Source of the DNA: Sphingopyxis sp. OAS728
Lineage (GTDB): Bacteria; Pseudomonadota; Alphaproteobacteria; Sphingomonadales; Sphingomonadaceae
DNA: 64,000 nucleotides
Assembly (NCBI RefSeq): GCF_014873485.1
Contig: NZ_JADBDT010000001.1
Location: forward strand, 3,404,501-3,468,500
Direction of reading: 5' to 3'
Shown here: positions 55,589 to 64,000 of the stretch, one piece after another
How the letters are laid out: each line of letters begins with the position of its first letter
Numbering within the stretch: the first letter of the stretch is position 1
Notes under the pieces: generated by a model
What the model saw: only the letters and a program-made list of their open reading frames with translations
Told to the model about the DNA's origin: nothing
The model's database searches: none
Translations under genes and position numbers: made by a program

Positions 55589-58408
55589 TGTAGGCGACTC
55601 CAGATCGAGCTTGCTCGCCGGGATGACGACGAGGTCGGGGCGCAGCGCACGCAGCTTGTCGATGAATTTGGCGGAGTCGCCGACGACGATCAGCGACGCG
55701 CTTTCGGGAGTGACATTCTTCGCTGCGATCGCGTTAGCCGCTTCGGGGGTCACCGCGCCGAGCCGCGCGGCATAGTCGAGTGCGTCGGCGGGCTGGAGCC
55801 CCTGGAGGATCAGGCCCGCGACGATAGCGCCATAGCCGCCGCCGGTTTCCTGCTGGCGGCCATAGGCGCCCTCGAGGAAAGCGCGGCGCTTGGCGAGCGC
55901 GTCGGGGGTGATCGGTTCGGCACCGAGGCGCTTGAACTCGTTCAGGAAGATTTCGGCGACCTCGGTTGCGCTCTCATTCTTCGTCTGCGCGCTCGCGCTC
56001 AAAAGCGGGGTGTCGGCGCGCGCGGGCATCGAGCTGTACGCGCCATAGCTCAGCGCGCGTTTGCTGCGCACCTCGGTGAAGAGGCGGCCGTTCGAACCGA
56101 CGCCGAGCACCGAATTGGCCAGAAGGAGCGAGGGGTAATCGGCGCTCGACCGGCTGACCCCGCGCACTGCGGCGAGCACCGCGGCCTGTCCCGCACCGGG
56201 CAGGTCGACGACGATCGTTCGCGGCGGCAGCGCGGCGCCTGCGCGCGATTTGGGCAGAACGGGTGCGGCACCATCGGCCTTCCAGTCTCCGAACAGGCGC
56301 TTTGCGAGCGCGGCGCCCGCTGCCGGATCGGCGCCGCCGGTGACGACGACCGACATATTTGCAGGGTGCCACCACGCGCGGCGATAGGCGACAAGGTCGT
56401 CGCGAGTAATCGCGGCAAGGCTCTTCACGGTGCCGCCTGCCTGGCCGCCATAAGGTGCGGCGCCATAGAGCAAAGGCTGCGCGACCATAGCGGCGATCGC
56501 GCCGGGGTCGTTGAGCGCAATGCGCAGGCCGTCGGTCATGCGCTTGCGCTCGAGCTCGAACTCGGCCTCGGGATAGCTGGCGTTCCGGATCACATCGGCC
56601 AGAATCGAGCCGACCGCATCAAGGTTCGCCGCGGGCGCGGTGACCGAAAAGATGCTGCCGTCGGGGTTGGCGCCCGCGTTGATCGATGCGCCGAGGCTTT
56701 CGAGCGCGGCGGCGATGTCTTCGGCCGAGCGCGTCGCGGTGCCTTTCGCTGCCAGATCGGCGGCCATTGTCGCGACGCCCGCACGGCCCTTGGGGTCGGT
56801 CGACGATCCGCCGCCGATCACGACACTCAAGGTCGCAAGCGGAACGCTGCCGGTCTTGACCGCGACCACGCGGATACCGTTGGCGAGGCGGCTTTCGGCA
56901 ATCTTCTGCGGGGTTACTGCGGGGGCGGCGGTCGGCGCGGGGGGCGCCTGTCGCGCGGCTTCGGCGGCGAGTTCGTTCGCCGTTCCGGTCGCGGCGGGGA
57001 CGCTCGGGAAGACGGGCATCGGCTTCGGGTTCGCCCAGCTCTTGGGATCGCCGTCGCCCGCCGTGTAGCGCAGCTCGACGCGTGCCTTGGGGTCGAGATA
57101 GTGTTTCGCAACGCGCGCGACGTCGGCCTTGGTGACGCGCGCGATCGCATCGAGGCGCTTGTTCGCGGCAGCGGGGTCGCCGGTCAGGACGAGCGCCTCG
57201 CCGAGTTCGAAGGCGCGACCCGAGAAGGTTTCGCGTTCCTCGAGTGTCGCCGCGAGCAGCTCGGTTTTCGCTTCGGTGAGTTCGGTGTCGCTGACCTCTG
57301 TCGCCGCGATACCCGCGAGCACCGCGTCGAGCGCGGCGGCGACCTTCTCCGGATCCTGCCCATCGCTCAGGAACGCGAAGGGAGTGAGGCCGCCGGCTTC
57401 TTCGGTGTAGTCGAAAATTGCGATCGCCTCCGTCGCGAGGCCTGTCCGCACGAGCGCCTTGTGCATCCGCGAGTTTTCGCCGCTGCCGAGAACCGCGTTC
57501 ATGACTTGGAGTGCGGCAACATCGGCATGGCTCGCGCCGGGGGCCTTGTAGATGGCTCCGACGACCGGCAGCGGGACATTGGGGGCGGTCGCGTTGACGC
57601 GGCGCGGCGCCATCGGCGGTTCGGCGCCCGGAATCGCGAGCGCGATCGGCTTGGCACGTCTCGGGATTGCGCCGAAATAATTGTCGACGAGCGATTGGAG
57701 CCTCGCTTCGTCGAAATTGCCCGCGACGATCAGCGTCGCGGTGTCAGGGCCATAGAAGGCCTCGTGGAACGCGCGTGCGTCGTCGAGTGTCGCGGCGTCT
57801 AGGTCGGCGATGCTGCCGATCACCGGGCGGCGGTGCGGAAGAACGTCAAACGTGTTCTCGCTGAGCGCGAAGTTGAACAGCCGGCCATAGGGCGGCGCGA
57901 GCACGCGCTGGCGCAATTCCTCCTTCACGACATTGCGTTCGGTCTCGAACACCTCCTTGTCGACGACGGGGCGCGCCATGCGTTCGGCGTGCGTCCACAG
58001 CATCGTTTCGAGATATTGCGCGGGGACCGTCTCATAATAGTTGGTGCGGTCGAAGCTGGTCGACGCGTTGCGCACCCCGCCGACATCCTCGGTCAGCCGG
58101 TTGATCATATTATACGGCATGTTCACCGTCTTGCGGCTGAGGATATGTTCAAACAGGTGTGCGAAACCTGATCGTTTTTCGGGATCATGCTTCGACCCGA
58201 CGTCGTACCACACCGACACCATGACATTGGCAGTCGAATTGTCCTGTAGCGAGAGGACGCGCAGGCCGTTCTTCAGGATGCGTTCTTTGTAGGCGATCGG
58301 CGGAACTTGCGTGGCGGCCGCAGCCGGATCGACGGCGGTGTGGGCGCTCGCGGCCGTCGCGGTGGCAAGCGCAAGCATGGCGGCGCCAAGAAAAGGAAAT
58401 GCTTTCAT
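55568..58408 (-). CDS. Secreted M16-family zinc peptidase, duplicated
   Basis: A 946-residue protein with signal peptide (MKAFPFLGAAMLALATATAASA) and two M16 units, each of active and inactive-type halves. The first unit holds the inverted zinc motif HLFEH at 84-88 and NVVKEE downstream. The second unit, from about 460, lacks it and is structural. It resembles pitrilysin-type periplasmic peptidases. It overlaps the pip gene at its 3' end. Confidence 0.92.
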   Translation of the reverse strand: MKAFPFLGAAMLALATATAASAHTAVDPAAAATQVPPIAYKERILKNGLRVLSLQDNSTANVMVSVWYDVGSKHDPEKRSGFAHLFEHILSRKTVNMPYNMINRLTEDVGGVRNASTSFDRTNYYETVPAQYLETMLWTHAERMARPVVDKEVFETERNVVKEELRQRVLAPPYGRLFNFALSENTFDVLPHRRPVIGSIADLDAATLDDARAFHEAFYGPDTATLIVAGNFDEARLQSLVDNYFGAIPRRAKPIALAIPGAEPPMAPRRVNATAPNVPLPVVGAIYKAPGASHADVAALQVMNAVLGSGENSRMHKALVRTGLATEAIAIFDYTEEAGGLTPFAFLSDGQDPEKVAAALDAVLAGIAATEVSDTELTEAKTELLAATLEERETFSGRAFELGEALVLTGDPAAANKRLDAIARVTKADVARVAKHYLDPKARVELRYTAGDGDPKSWANPKPMPVFPSVPAATGTANELAAEAARQAPPAPTAAPAVTPQKIAESRLANGIRVVAVKTGSVPLATLSVVIGGGSSTDPKGRAGVATMAADLAAKGTATRSAEDIAAALESLGASINAGANPDGSIFSVTAPAANLDAVGSILADVIRNASYPEAEFELERKRMTDGLRIALNDPGAIAAMVAQPLLYGAAPYGGQAGGTVKSLAAITRDDLVAYRRAWWHPANMSVVVTGGADPAAGAALAKRLFGDWKADGAAPVLPKSRAGAALPPRTIVVDLPGAGQAAVLAAVRGVSRSSADYPSLLLANSVLGVGSNGRLFTEVRSKRALSYGAYSSMPARADTPLLSASAQTKNESATEVAEIFLNEFKRLGAEPITPDALAKRRAFLEGAYGRQQETGGGYGAIVAGLILQGLQPADALDYAARLGAVTPEAANAIAAKNVTPESASLIVVGDSAKFIDKLRALRPDLVVIPASKLDLESPTLGAEAR

Positions 58409-58515
58409 GAAGATGCCCCTTCGAAATTTGAGCCGGATGAACCGGTCGATGGAGGAATTTTGCAGGGGTGGGGGCGATGTCAACTGCTGTTCTACGAAGT
58501 GCAGATATCCCGGCT

Positions 58516-58911
58516 TCAATGCCAGGGCGATGTGCGGACCGCCCAATAAACAAGATATAACAGCATCGCCCACAGCAGCAGGATGAACGCTAGGCCGGCG
58601 CGGCTTGAGGGGCGCTCGCTCGCGGTTTCGGCGGCGGCGTGGAGTTCGGCCCAGAGCGGATCGGCGATCAGTCGGCGCACGACCCACAGGCCGAGCGGTA
58701 CGATCAGCAAATCGTCGAGCCAGCCGAGCACAGGGATGAAATCGGGGATCAGGTCGATCGGCGACAGCGCATAGGCCGCGACCGCGATCGCCAGCAGGCG
58801 TGCCGGCCAGGGCACGCGCGGGTCGCGCGCGGCGAGCCACGCGGCGTGGGCCTCGACCGCGAGACGGTGGCCAAGATCGCCGATGCGTTCGGAAAGGGAT
58901 TTGCCGGTCAT
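58516..58911 (-). CDS. DUF1232 (YkvA-like) membrane protein
   Basis: A 131-residue protein with the DUF1232 core YALSPIDLIPDFIPVLGWLDDLLIVPLG and a C-terminal membrane helix (GLAFILLLWAMLLYLVYWAV). Function of the family is unknown. It is divergent from the epimerase at 58936 with only 24 bases between, so their promoters overlap. Confidence 0.88.
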   Translation of the reverse strand: MTGKSLSERIGDLGHRLAVEAHAAWLAARDPRVPWPARLLAIAVAAYALSPIDLIPDFIPVLGWLDDLLIVPLGLWVVRRLIADPLWAELHAAAETASERPSSRAGLAFILLLWAMLLYLVYWAVRTSPWH

Positions 58912-58935
58912 CGCGATCTACACTAGCCTTCCTTC

Positions 58936-59928
58936 ATGGCTATCCAACTGAAAAGCGCGCGTGTCGAACGCTGGCCGGTCGCGGGATCGTTCGTGATCAG
59001 TCGCGGGGCGAAGACGCATGTCGATGTCGTCGTCGCCGAAATCGAGGGCGAGGGCATGCTGGGGCGTGGCGAGGGAACGCCCATCTATTATCTCGGCGAG
59101 GACGCGGCAGGGTGCCGCGACCAGATATTGCTCGCCGCGCCGCATATCGCCGATCTGGACGCCGCGAGCGCCCGCGCCGCGGTGCAGGAATTGATGGCGG
59201 CGGGCGCAGCGCGCAACGCGCTCGACTGCGCCTTGTGGGATCTCGAAGCGCGGCAACGCGGACTCCGCCTCTGGCAGCTCGCGGGGTGCGATGGCGCACC
59301 GACGTCGCGCGTCACCGCCTTCACCATCTCGCTCGGGTCGCCCGGCGCGATGGCGGAGCAGGCCGCGACCGCCGAGGCCGATGGTTATCGCCTGTTGAAG
59401 CTCAAGCTGACCGGCGAAGACGACCGTCTGCGCGTCGCGGCGGTACGCAAGGGCGCGCCCGAAGCGCGGCTGATCGTCGATGCCAACGAAAGCTGGCGCG
59501 ACATCGACATTTTGAGCGAGGCCGAGGCGCTCGCCGATTTGGGGGTGGAAATGATCGAGCAACCGGTGCCGGTGGGCGCGGACGCGCTGCTCGATCCGAT
59601 CTATGCGCCCATACCCTTTGTTGCCGACGAAAGCTGCCAAACGGCGGCCGATGTCGCGCGGATCGGGGCGTTTTACGATGGGGTGAATATCAAGCTCGAC
59701 AAGGCGGGCGGGCTGACCGAGGCGCTCAAGATCGCCGATGCGGCGGACGCGGCGGGGCTATCGATCATGGTGGGATGCATGTTGTCGACCAGCCTTGCGA
59801 TCGCGCCGGCGTTCGTGCTCGCGCAGCGCGCGCGCTGGGTCGACCTCGACGGCCCCGCGCTGTTGGAGCGGGACCGCGAGGGCGGGTTCGAATTCAGGGA
59901 AGGGCGGATCGGGCCGCCCGTCAGCTGA
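58936..59928 (+). CDS. Dipeptide epimerase, enolase superfamily
   Basis: A 330-residue enzyme likely converting L-Ala-D-Glu to L-Ala-L-Glu in murein peptide recycling. Catalytic residues are visible: Lys in LLKLKLTG, metal ligands in VDANESW, EQPVP and ADESC, and the second Lys in NIKLDKAGG, then DLDGP. The last segment is typical of the Ala-Glu epimerase group, but other dipeptides are possible. Confidence 0.92.
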   Translation: MAIQLKSARVERWPVAGSFVISRGAKTHVDVVVAEIEGEGMLGRGEGTPIYYLGEDAAGCRDQILLAAPHIADLDAASARAAVQELMAAGAARNALDCALWDLEARQRGLRLWQLAGCDGAPTSRVTAFTISLGSPGAMAEQAATAEADGYRLLKLKLTGEDDRLRVAAVRKGAPEARLIVDANESWRDIDILSEAEALADLGVEMIEQPVPVGADALLDPIYAPIPFVADESCQTAADVARIGAFYDGVNIKLDKAGGLTEALKIADAADAAGLSIMVGCMLSTSLAIAPAFVLAQRARWVDLDGPALLERDREGGFEFREGRIGPPVS

Positions 59929-59930
59929 GA

Positions 59931-60395
59931 CTATAGCGCAACCTCGGCATGAGCGCCGAGTTCGCCTTCCTTCATCGTCATTCCGGTTGCGAGCTTGAAA
60001 AGGCCCTTGATCCCGGGGTCGGCGGTCCAGATTTCGGCATTGTCCAAGTCGAAGCGGAGGAGGACGAGCTTCGGGTCGTCCTTGCCGCCCGGGTACCAGG
60101 CCGCGATACTGTTGTTCCACAATTTGTCGAGGACGGCGCGGTTGCTTTCGCGAACCAGCGTACCCGAAATGCAGGCGAACAGGTCGTGACCCTTGGCAGC
60201 GAATTGCGCCATCGCCGGGCCGCCTCCGGCAAGCCGATTGTCGGTTGCGGTGAAGAACCAGAAGGCGCTGTTCGCATCCTTGTCGAGCTGCGCGTTCATC
60301 GGGATATGATGTTCGCGCTCGCCGGTTGCGCCGACCATGACATAGGGGCTGTCGGCCAGCGCCTTCCAAAACTGCTTCTTGATGTCGTCGCTCAT
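59931..60395 (-). CDS. Pyridoxamine-phosphate-oxidase-like general stress protein
   Basis: A 154-residue split-barrel flavin protein of the general stress protein 26 type, with DIKKQFWKALADSPYVMVGA, ANSAFWFFTATDNRLA, ACISGTLVRESNRAVLDKLWNNSIAAWYPGG and LVLLRFDLDNAEIW. Members bind FMN or F420-like cofactors. It ends two bases from the convergent epimerase stop. Confidence 0.9.
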   Translation of the reverse strand: MSDDIKKQFWKALADSPYVMVGATGEREHHIPMNAQLDKDANSAFWFFTATDNRLAGGGPAMAQFAAKGHDLFACISGTLVRESNRAVLDKLWNNSIAAWYPGGKDDPKLVLLRFDLDNAEIWTADPGIKGLFKLATGMTMKEGELGAHAEVAL

Positions 60396-60459
60396 CGAAA
60401 GGCTCCTTCATGCCCCCCGATGATCGATCAACGCGGCAAAGGCGCGGTCGTTGCCCGGT

Positions 60460-60855
60460 TCAGCGTGGTCGCGCCTCGGCATAGCTGACGACCTCATATT
60501 CGATGCCGTCGGGGTCGAAGAAATAGAAGCGGCGGCCGGGTTCGTAATCGCCGTGGTTGAACGGGGTGAGGCCGACCGCCTTGACGCGCATTTCGATCGT
60601 GTCGAGATCGTCGACCTGCACCCCGACATGGTTGAGCGGCGCGCCCTTGGGATGTTGCGCGTCGGCGTGCTGGCCGTCGGGGCCCGTGTAGAGCGCGACA
60701 TAGGCGGCATCGCTGCCGAGGTGGATCGTCCGCCCGCCGTCGCGCGCGGGGCCGCGCCAGCGTTCGTGCCAGCCAAAGATCGCCGAGAGGATTCCAGCGG
60801 TGCGATCGGGGTCGCTGACCGTCAGATTCACATGCTCGATGAAGGGATGCGTCAC
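60460..60855 (-). CDS. VOC-superfamily (glyoxalase-like) protein
   Basis: A 131-residue vicinal oxygen chelate protein with paired beta-alpha-beta modules: FIEHVNLTVSD with His as metal ligand, LNHVGVQVDD and FYFFDPDGIEYEVVSY with Glu. It starts with GTG at 60855 after AGGAGA. Upstream lies a promoter with a 19-base spacer holding a SoxR-like box, so it is the likely SoxR target. Substrate unknown. Confidence 0.9.
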   Translation of the reverse strand: MTHPFIEHVNLTVSDPDRTAGILSAIFGWHERWRGPARDGGRTIHLGSDAAYVALYTGPDGQHADAQHPKGAPLNHVGVQVDDLDTIEMRVKAVGLTPFNHGDYEPGRRFYFFDPDGIEYEVVSYAEARPR

Positions 60856-60886
60856 TTATCTTCTCCTGATTCGCGTTGACGCACGG

Positions 60887-60917
60887 CTTATGAAAGCTCA
60901 AGTCAGGTTGAGATCAA
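60887..60917 (-). promoter_or_regulatory. SoxR box in a 19-bp-spaced promoter for the VOC gene
   Basis: On the minus strand TTGATC (-35) and CATAAG (-10) are 19 bases apart, the long spacing of MerR-family promoters. Within it lies GCTCAAGTCAGGTTGAGA (60896-60913), which matches the classical SoxR box in 13 of 18 positions, including both CTCAA/TTGAG arms. The soxR gene starts 28 bases away on the other strand. Confidence 0.75.
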
Positions 60918-60940
60918 GCGGAAAGCGAGGAGTGACCGCG

Positions 60941-61411
60941 ATGCATCGGACCGACCTGATCGCGATCGGCGAACTCGCGGCGCGCACCGGCGTCGCGGTT
61001 TCGGCGATCCGTTTTTACGAGGCGAAAGGGCTGATCGAGGCGCTGCGCACGGGCGGCGGGCAAAGGCGCTTTCTGCGCGCCGATATCCGCCGCGTCTCGT
61101 TCATCCTGATTGCGCAGCAACTCGGGCTGAGCCTGGAGGAGATCGCCGCCGAGCTGGCGCGGCTTCCCGCGGGTCGGACGCCGAATGGCGCCGACTGGAC
61201 GCGGATCAGCACGGGGCTCAAGTCGCGGATCGACGCGCAGATCGCGTCGCTCGAACGCACGCGCGAACTGCTCGGTAACTGCATCGGTTGTGGCTGCCTG
61301 TCCTTGAAGAAGTGCGGGCTCTACAACCGCGAGGACAAAGCCGCGCAGCGTGGCGCGGGACCGCGATATGTGCTGGGCGATCGGTCGGGCGAGATTGCCG
61401 AGGTCGGGTGA
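60941..61411 (+). CDS. soxR: Redox-sensitive regulator SoxR
   Basis: A 156-residue MerR-family protein. The helix-turn-helix is IGELAARTGVAVSAIRFYEAKGL. The 2Fe-2S cysteines are Cys114, 117, 119 and 125 in CIGCGCLSLKKC, the exact SoxR spacing CX2CXCX5C. It senses redox-cycling compounds. The start at 60941 gives the normal length. A SoxR box lies between it and the divergent VOC gene. No soxS is present, as usual outside enteric bacteria. Confidence 0.96.
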   Translation: MHRTDLIAIGELAARTGVAVSAIRFYEAKGLIEALRTGGGQRRFLRADIRRVSFILIAQQLGLSLEEIAAELARLPAGRTPNGADWTRISTGLKSRIDAQIASLERTRELLGNCIGCGCLSLKKCGLYNREDKAAQRGAGPRYVLGDRSGEIAEVG

Positions 61412-61455
61412 TGGGCGACGGGTTTGGGGGTGGTCAGCTGCCATTCTCGATTTTT

Positions 61456-61522
61456 GTCATCCCGGACCTGATCCGGGATCCGACGGCGCAGCTATGGATC
61501 CCGGATCAAGTCCGGGATGACG
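61456..61522. repeat. Palindromic repeat family A, copy 3
   Basis: GTCATCCCGGACCTGATCC and GGATCAAGTCCGGGATGAC arms flank GACGGCGCAGCTATG, a centre shared with copy 2. It lies after soxR, before a convergent gene. Confidence 0.9.
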
Positions 61523-61559
61523 ATGAAAGGAAGATCAGCTTGGGGTCGAAACCGGCCGC

Positions 61560-61850
61560 TCAGGCTGCGCTGAGCGTCTCGATCTCGGGTGCTCCGGCGA
61601 GACAAGGGCCGAGGCGCGCGCCGATGCTGCGGAAATGGTCCGAGGCGCGGTGCGCTTCGAGTGCCGTCTGGTCATCATAGCATTCGAGTACCTTGTAGAC
61701 GCCCGTTTCGCCCGTCCGGAACAGGCGATAATAGCTGTTGCCCGCCTCATTGGCGTTCACCGCGGCGGCGAGTTCGGCAAAAACGCCTTCGAATTCGGCT
61801 TCCTTGCCGGGCTGGACGCGCAGCGTTGCGATCACACCGATTGCACTCAT
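61560..61850 (-). CDS. Antibiotic-biosynthesis-monooxygenase-like (putative quinol monooxygenase)
   Basis: A 96-residue ferredoxin-like dimer protein: IGVIATLRVQPGKEAEFEGVF, then NEAGNSYYRLFRTGETGVYKVLECYDDQTALEAHRASDHFRSI with the conserved His. It resembles YgiN-type quinol monooxygenases. It follows the carboxymuconolactone-like gene by 16 bases and the thiolase, so may serve a catabolic operon. Confidence 0.88.
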   Translation of the reverse strand: MSAIGVIATLRVQPGKEAEFEGVFAELAAAVNANEAGNSYYRLFRTGETGVYKVLECYDDQTALEAHRASDHFRSIGARLGPCLAGAPEIETLSAA

Positions 61851-61866
61851 ATCTCTCTCCTAAATT

Positions 61867-62451
61867 TCAGATTTTGAGGTCGGGGTCGACGTCCCAGCCG
61901 TCCTCGACCTGTATGCCGAAGCTGTTCAAAATCATCGATACCTGCGTGTACTGGCCGACGGTCATGACAAGATCCATGCGGCCCTTGTCACCGAGCCGCG
62001 TGAGCGCGGCCCAGCTTGCGTCGCTGACAAAATGATTGGTGGTGAGTTCGTCGGTCGCGCGGAGCATTGCGCGGTCGAACTCGTTCCAGCCGGCCGCGTC
62101 GGGGCCAGCCTTGATGCGCGCAATCTCGTCTTCGCTCAGGCCGCAATCGAGCCCGATGCGCTTGTGCTGCGTCCACTCATAACCCGAGCGGCAGTTATAG
62201 CCGGTGCGCAGGATCACGAGTTCGCGATCGCGGGGCGAAAGCGCATTTCGCTTCGATAGGATATAATTGCCCCAGCCGAGGAAGGCGGTGAGCGCCTTGG
62301 GCGCATGGGCAAGGGTGCGGAAGATATTGAGGATCTTGCCGCCCCCGACCTTGCCCCCATCGGTGGCAAGGAAGGGTTCGAGCGCGGCGCGCTGGTCGGC
62401 ATCGAGCCGGTCGAGGTCGACCGGCTCGATACGCGGAGCACTCAGGCGCAA
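61867..62451 (-). CDS. Carboxymuconolactone-decarboxylase-like protein
   Basis: A 194-residue helical protein of the CMD/AhpD fold. RDRELVILRTGYNCRSGYEWTQHKRIGLDCGL carries the conserved Cys and His, with one Cys rather than the CXXC of AhpD. The likely start is TTG at 62451, one base past the thiolase stop with GAGG upstream; an ATG at 62517 would overlap the thiolase by 65 bases. Often found with fatty-acid or aromatic degradation genes. Confidence 0.82.
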   Translation of the reverse strand: MRLSAPRIEPVDLDRLDADQRAALEPFLATDGGKVGGGKILNIFRTLAHAPKALTAFLGWGNYILSKRNALSPRDRELVILRTGYNCRSGYEWTQHKRIGLDCGLSEDEIARIKAGPDAAGWNEFDRAMLRATDELTTNHFVSDASWAALTRLGDKGRMDLVMTVGQYTQVSMILNSFGIQVEDGWDVDPDLKI

Positions 62452-62452
62452 A

Positions 62453-63634
62453 TCAGAAGACCTCGAACAGGCCCGCTGCGCCTTGGCCGCCACCGATGCA
62501 CATGGTGACGACGGCATATTTGACGCCGCGGCGCTTGCCTTCGATCAGCGCGTGGCCGACGCAGCGCGCGCCGGTCATGCCAAAGGGGTGGCCGATCGAG
62601 ATCGAGCCGCCGTTGACGTTCAGCAGCTCGTTCGGGATGCCGAGCTGATCGCGGCAGTAGAGGACCTGAACGGCAAAGGCTTCGTTGAGTTCCCAGAGGC
62701 CGATGTCGTCCATCTTGAGGTCAAAGCGTTCGAGCAGCTTGGGGATCGCGAAGACGGGGCCGATGCCCATTTCGTCGGGCTCGGTGCCCGCGACCGCCAT
62801 GCCGACATAGCGGCCGAGCGGCTGGAGGCCCTTCTTTTCGGCGACCTTGGCTTCCATCAGCACCGCGGCCGATGCGCCGTCGGCGAGCTGGCTGGCGTTG
62901 CCCGCGGTGATCGAGAAACCTTCGCCCATCACGGGCTTCAGGCTGGCGAGACCTTCGAGCGTCGTGTCGGGACGGTTGCACTCGTCCTTGTCGGCGACGA
63001 CGTCCTTGAAGGTGACTTCCTTGGTTTCCTTGTTCACGACCGCCATGGTGGCCGGGCAGGCGACGATTTCGTCGTCATATTTGCCGGCAGCCTGTGCTGC
63101 GGCGGTGCGCTGCTGCGACTGGAGCGAATATTCGTCCTGCAGCTCGCGGCTGATATTGTAACGCTTCGCGACGACCTCGGCGGTGCCGATCATCGGCATA
63201 TAGGTGTCCTTGTGCATCGCGATCAGCTCGGCATCGGTCTCGATGAAGACCTTGCCGCTGCCGCTGACCTTCGAGATCGACTCGATGCCGCCGGCAACCG
63301 CAATGTCCTGACGGTCGACGATGATCTGCTTCGCGGCGGTCGCGATCGTCATCAGGCCCGACGAGCACTGGCGGTCGATCGACATGCCGGGGACGGTGAC
63401 GGGCAGGCCCGAGCGCAGCGCGATCAGTCGCGCGACGTTCATCGTCTGCGAACCCTGCTGCATCGCGGCGCCGAACAGCACGTCGTCGATCTCGCCGCCT
63501 TCGATGCCGGCGCGCTCGACCGCGGCGCGAACCGCATGCGCGCCCAGCGTCGGGGCGAGGGTGTTGTTGAACGAGCCGCGCGCCGCCTTGGTCAGCGGGG
63601 TGCGGGCGGTGGAGACGATAACTGCGTCACGCAT
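62453..63634 (-). CDS. Acetyl-CoA C-acyltransferase (thiolase)
   Basis: A 393-residue thiolase that splits 3-ketoacyl-CoA with CoA. Catalytic Cys90 is in SIDRQCSSG, the His in [10 protein letters not shown], and the second Cys in CIGGGQG. All domains are complete. AAGGA precedes the ATG. It sits between a MaoC hydratase upstream and the CMD-like protein downstream, a beta-oxidation set. Confidence 0.95.
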   Translation of the reverse strand: MRDAVIVSTARTPLTKAARGSFNNTLAPTLGAHAVRAAVERAGIEGGEIDDVLFGAAMQQGSQTMNVARLIALRSGLPVTVPGMSIDRQCSSGLMTIATAAKQIIVDRQDIAVAGGIESISKVSGSGKVFIETDAELIAMHKDTYMPMIGTAEVVAKRYNISRELQDEYSLQSQQRTAAAQAAGKYDDEIVACPATMAVVNKETKEVTFKDVVADKDECNRPDTTLEGLASLKPVMGEGFSITAGNASQLADGASAAVLMEAKVAEKKGLQPLGRYVGMAVAGTEPDEMGIGPVFAIPKLLERFDLKMDDIGLWELNEAFAVQVLYCRDQLGIPNELLNVNGGSISIGHPFGMTGARCVGHALIEGKRRGVKYAVVTMCIGGGQGAAGLFEVF

Positions 63635-63699
63635 GTTGGGAGTCCTTCTTTCTGGTTCCGGTTATCTTAACGGGGGAGGTCGGCCGGCAAAACTATGCT

Positions 63700-64000
63700 T
63701 TAGACGAAGAACTGGCTGATCCATTCGGCGATCAGCGCGGGCTTTTCCTCGCCTTCAATCTCGACCGTGACTTCGTTGGTCTGCTGCCACTGGCCGGGAC
63801 GCTTTTCCTCGAGCTCGAGCAGCTTGATGTGGCTGCGCACGCGCTTGCCCGAACGGACGGGCGACAGGAAGCGGACCTTGTTGCAGCCGTAGTTGACGCC
63901 CATCTTGACGCCGCCGACTTTGGGGCCGTCGGTGCTCGCGCCGAGCAGCGGCATGAGCGACAGGGTGAGGAAGCCGTGCGCGATCGTGCCGCCGAAGGGC
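63700..64000 (-). CDS. MaoC-family dehydratase, N-terminus beyond window edge
   Basis: The last 100 residues of a hot-dog-fold hydratase are visible. The motif FGGTIAHGFLTLSLM at the right edge is the MaoC active-site helix; then NYGCNKVRFLSPVRSGKRVR and the final strand LIAEWISQFFV. It hydrates an enoyl-CoA. It is 65 bases upstream of the thiolase on the same strand and probably cotranscribed. Confidence 0.92.
   Translation of the reverse strand, partial: PFGGTIAHGFLTLSLMPLLGASTDGPKVGGVKMGVNYGCNKVRFLSPVRSGKRVRSHIKLLELEEKRPGQWQQTNEVTVEIEGEEKPALIAEWISQFFV

Overview
The window is GC-rich (roughly two thirds G+C by eye) and densely packed with genes, many overlapping by 1 to 4 bases. Family content suggests an alphaproteobacterium of the order Sphingomonadales, most like Sphingopyxis. 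The pointers are a gene transfer agent (GTA) locus of the Rhodobacter type, an OmpA porin with a long proline run, several CoA-dependent degradation genes, and small palindromic repeats of the kind common in sphingomonads. The genus is an inference; no rRNA gene lies in the window.

Layout. 0-4.5 kb: two acyl-CoA synthetases, a degenerate response regulator, a hydroxychromene-carboxylate-isomerase-like protein and an enoyl-CoA hydratase. 4.6-8.4 kb: a compact minus-strand run (ATP12 chaperone, small membrane protein, PaiB-like protein, RluA-type pseudouridine synthase, CrcB, secreted nuclease). 8.6-15.3 kb: a winged-helix protein, a conserved unknown, CorA, tRNA-Val, a divergent HxlR regulator/acyl-CoA dehydrogenase pair, an amidohydrolase and a small membrane protein. 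15.3-18.0 kb: aconitase with its terminator. 18.2-20.0 kb: a base-composition outlier carrying the two-gene three-Cys/TcmP module. 20.4-24.8 kb: an orphan small-terminase-like gene, a lone Flp pilin, a secreted RidA protein, a diguanylate cyclase and a LacI regulator. 25.0-32.9 kb: a minus-strand 5-oxoproline locus (DUF2891, DUF979, DUF969, fused 5-oxoprolinase) with a CHASE/HWE histidine kinase overlapping its front. 33-36 kb: GST, PilZ protein, ABC-F ATPase. 36.4-39.9 kb: a GTA cluster collapsed by two internal deletions. 40-46 kb: OmpA, ExbD, DUF1993, ABC exporter, YjhX and intracellular PHB depolymerase. 46-58.4 kb: five peptidases interleaved with an organic-peroxide defence pair (ohr/ohrR) and a 2OG oxygenase. 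58.5-64 kb: DUF1232, dipeptide epimerase, small redox and dioxygenase-fold proteins, SoxR, and a fatty-acid set (thiolase, carboxymuconolactone-decarboxylase-like protein, MaoC).

Themes. Acyl-CoA metabolism occurs at both ends. Peptide turnover (secreted peptidases, prolyl aminopeptidase, Ala-Glu epimerase, 5-oxoprolinase with probable permeases) runs through the middle. Oxidative-stress control is visible in sequence: OhrR palindromes and a SoxR box in a 19-bp promoter spacer. The most unusual items are the collapsed GTA with an in-frame TerL/tail-protein fusion, the three-Cys/TcmP island, and a palindromic element inserted in frame between the two halves of the 5-oxoprolinase.
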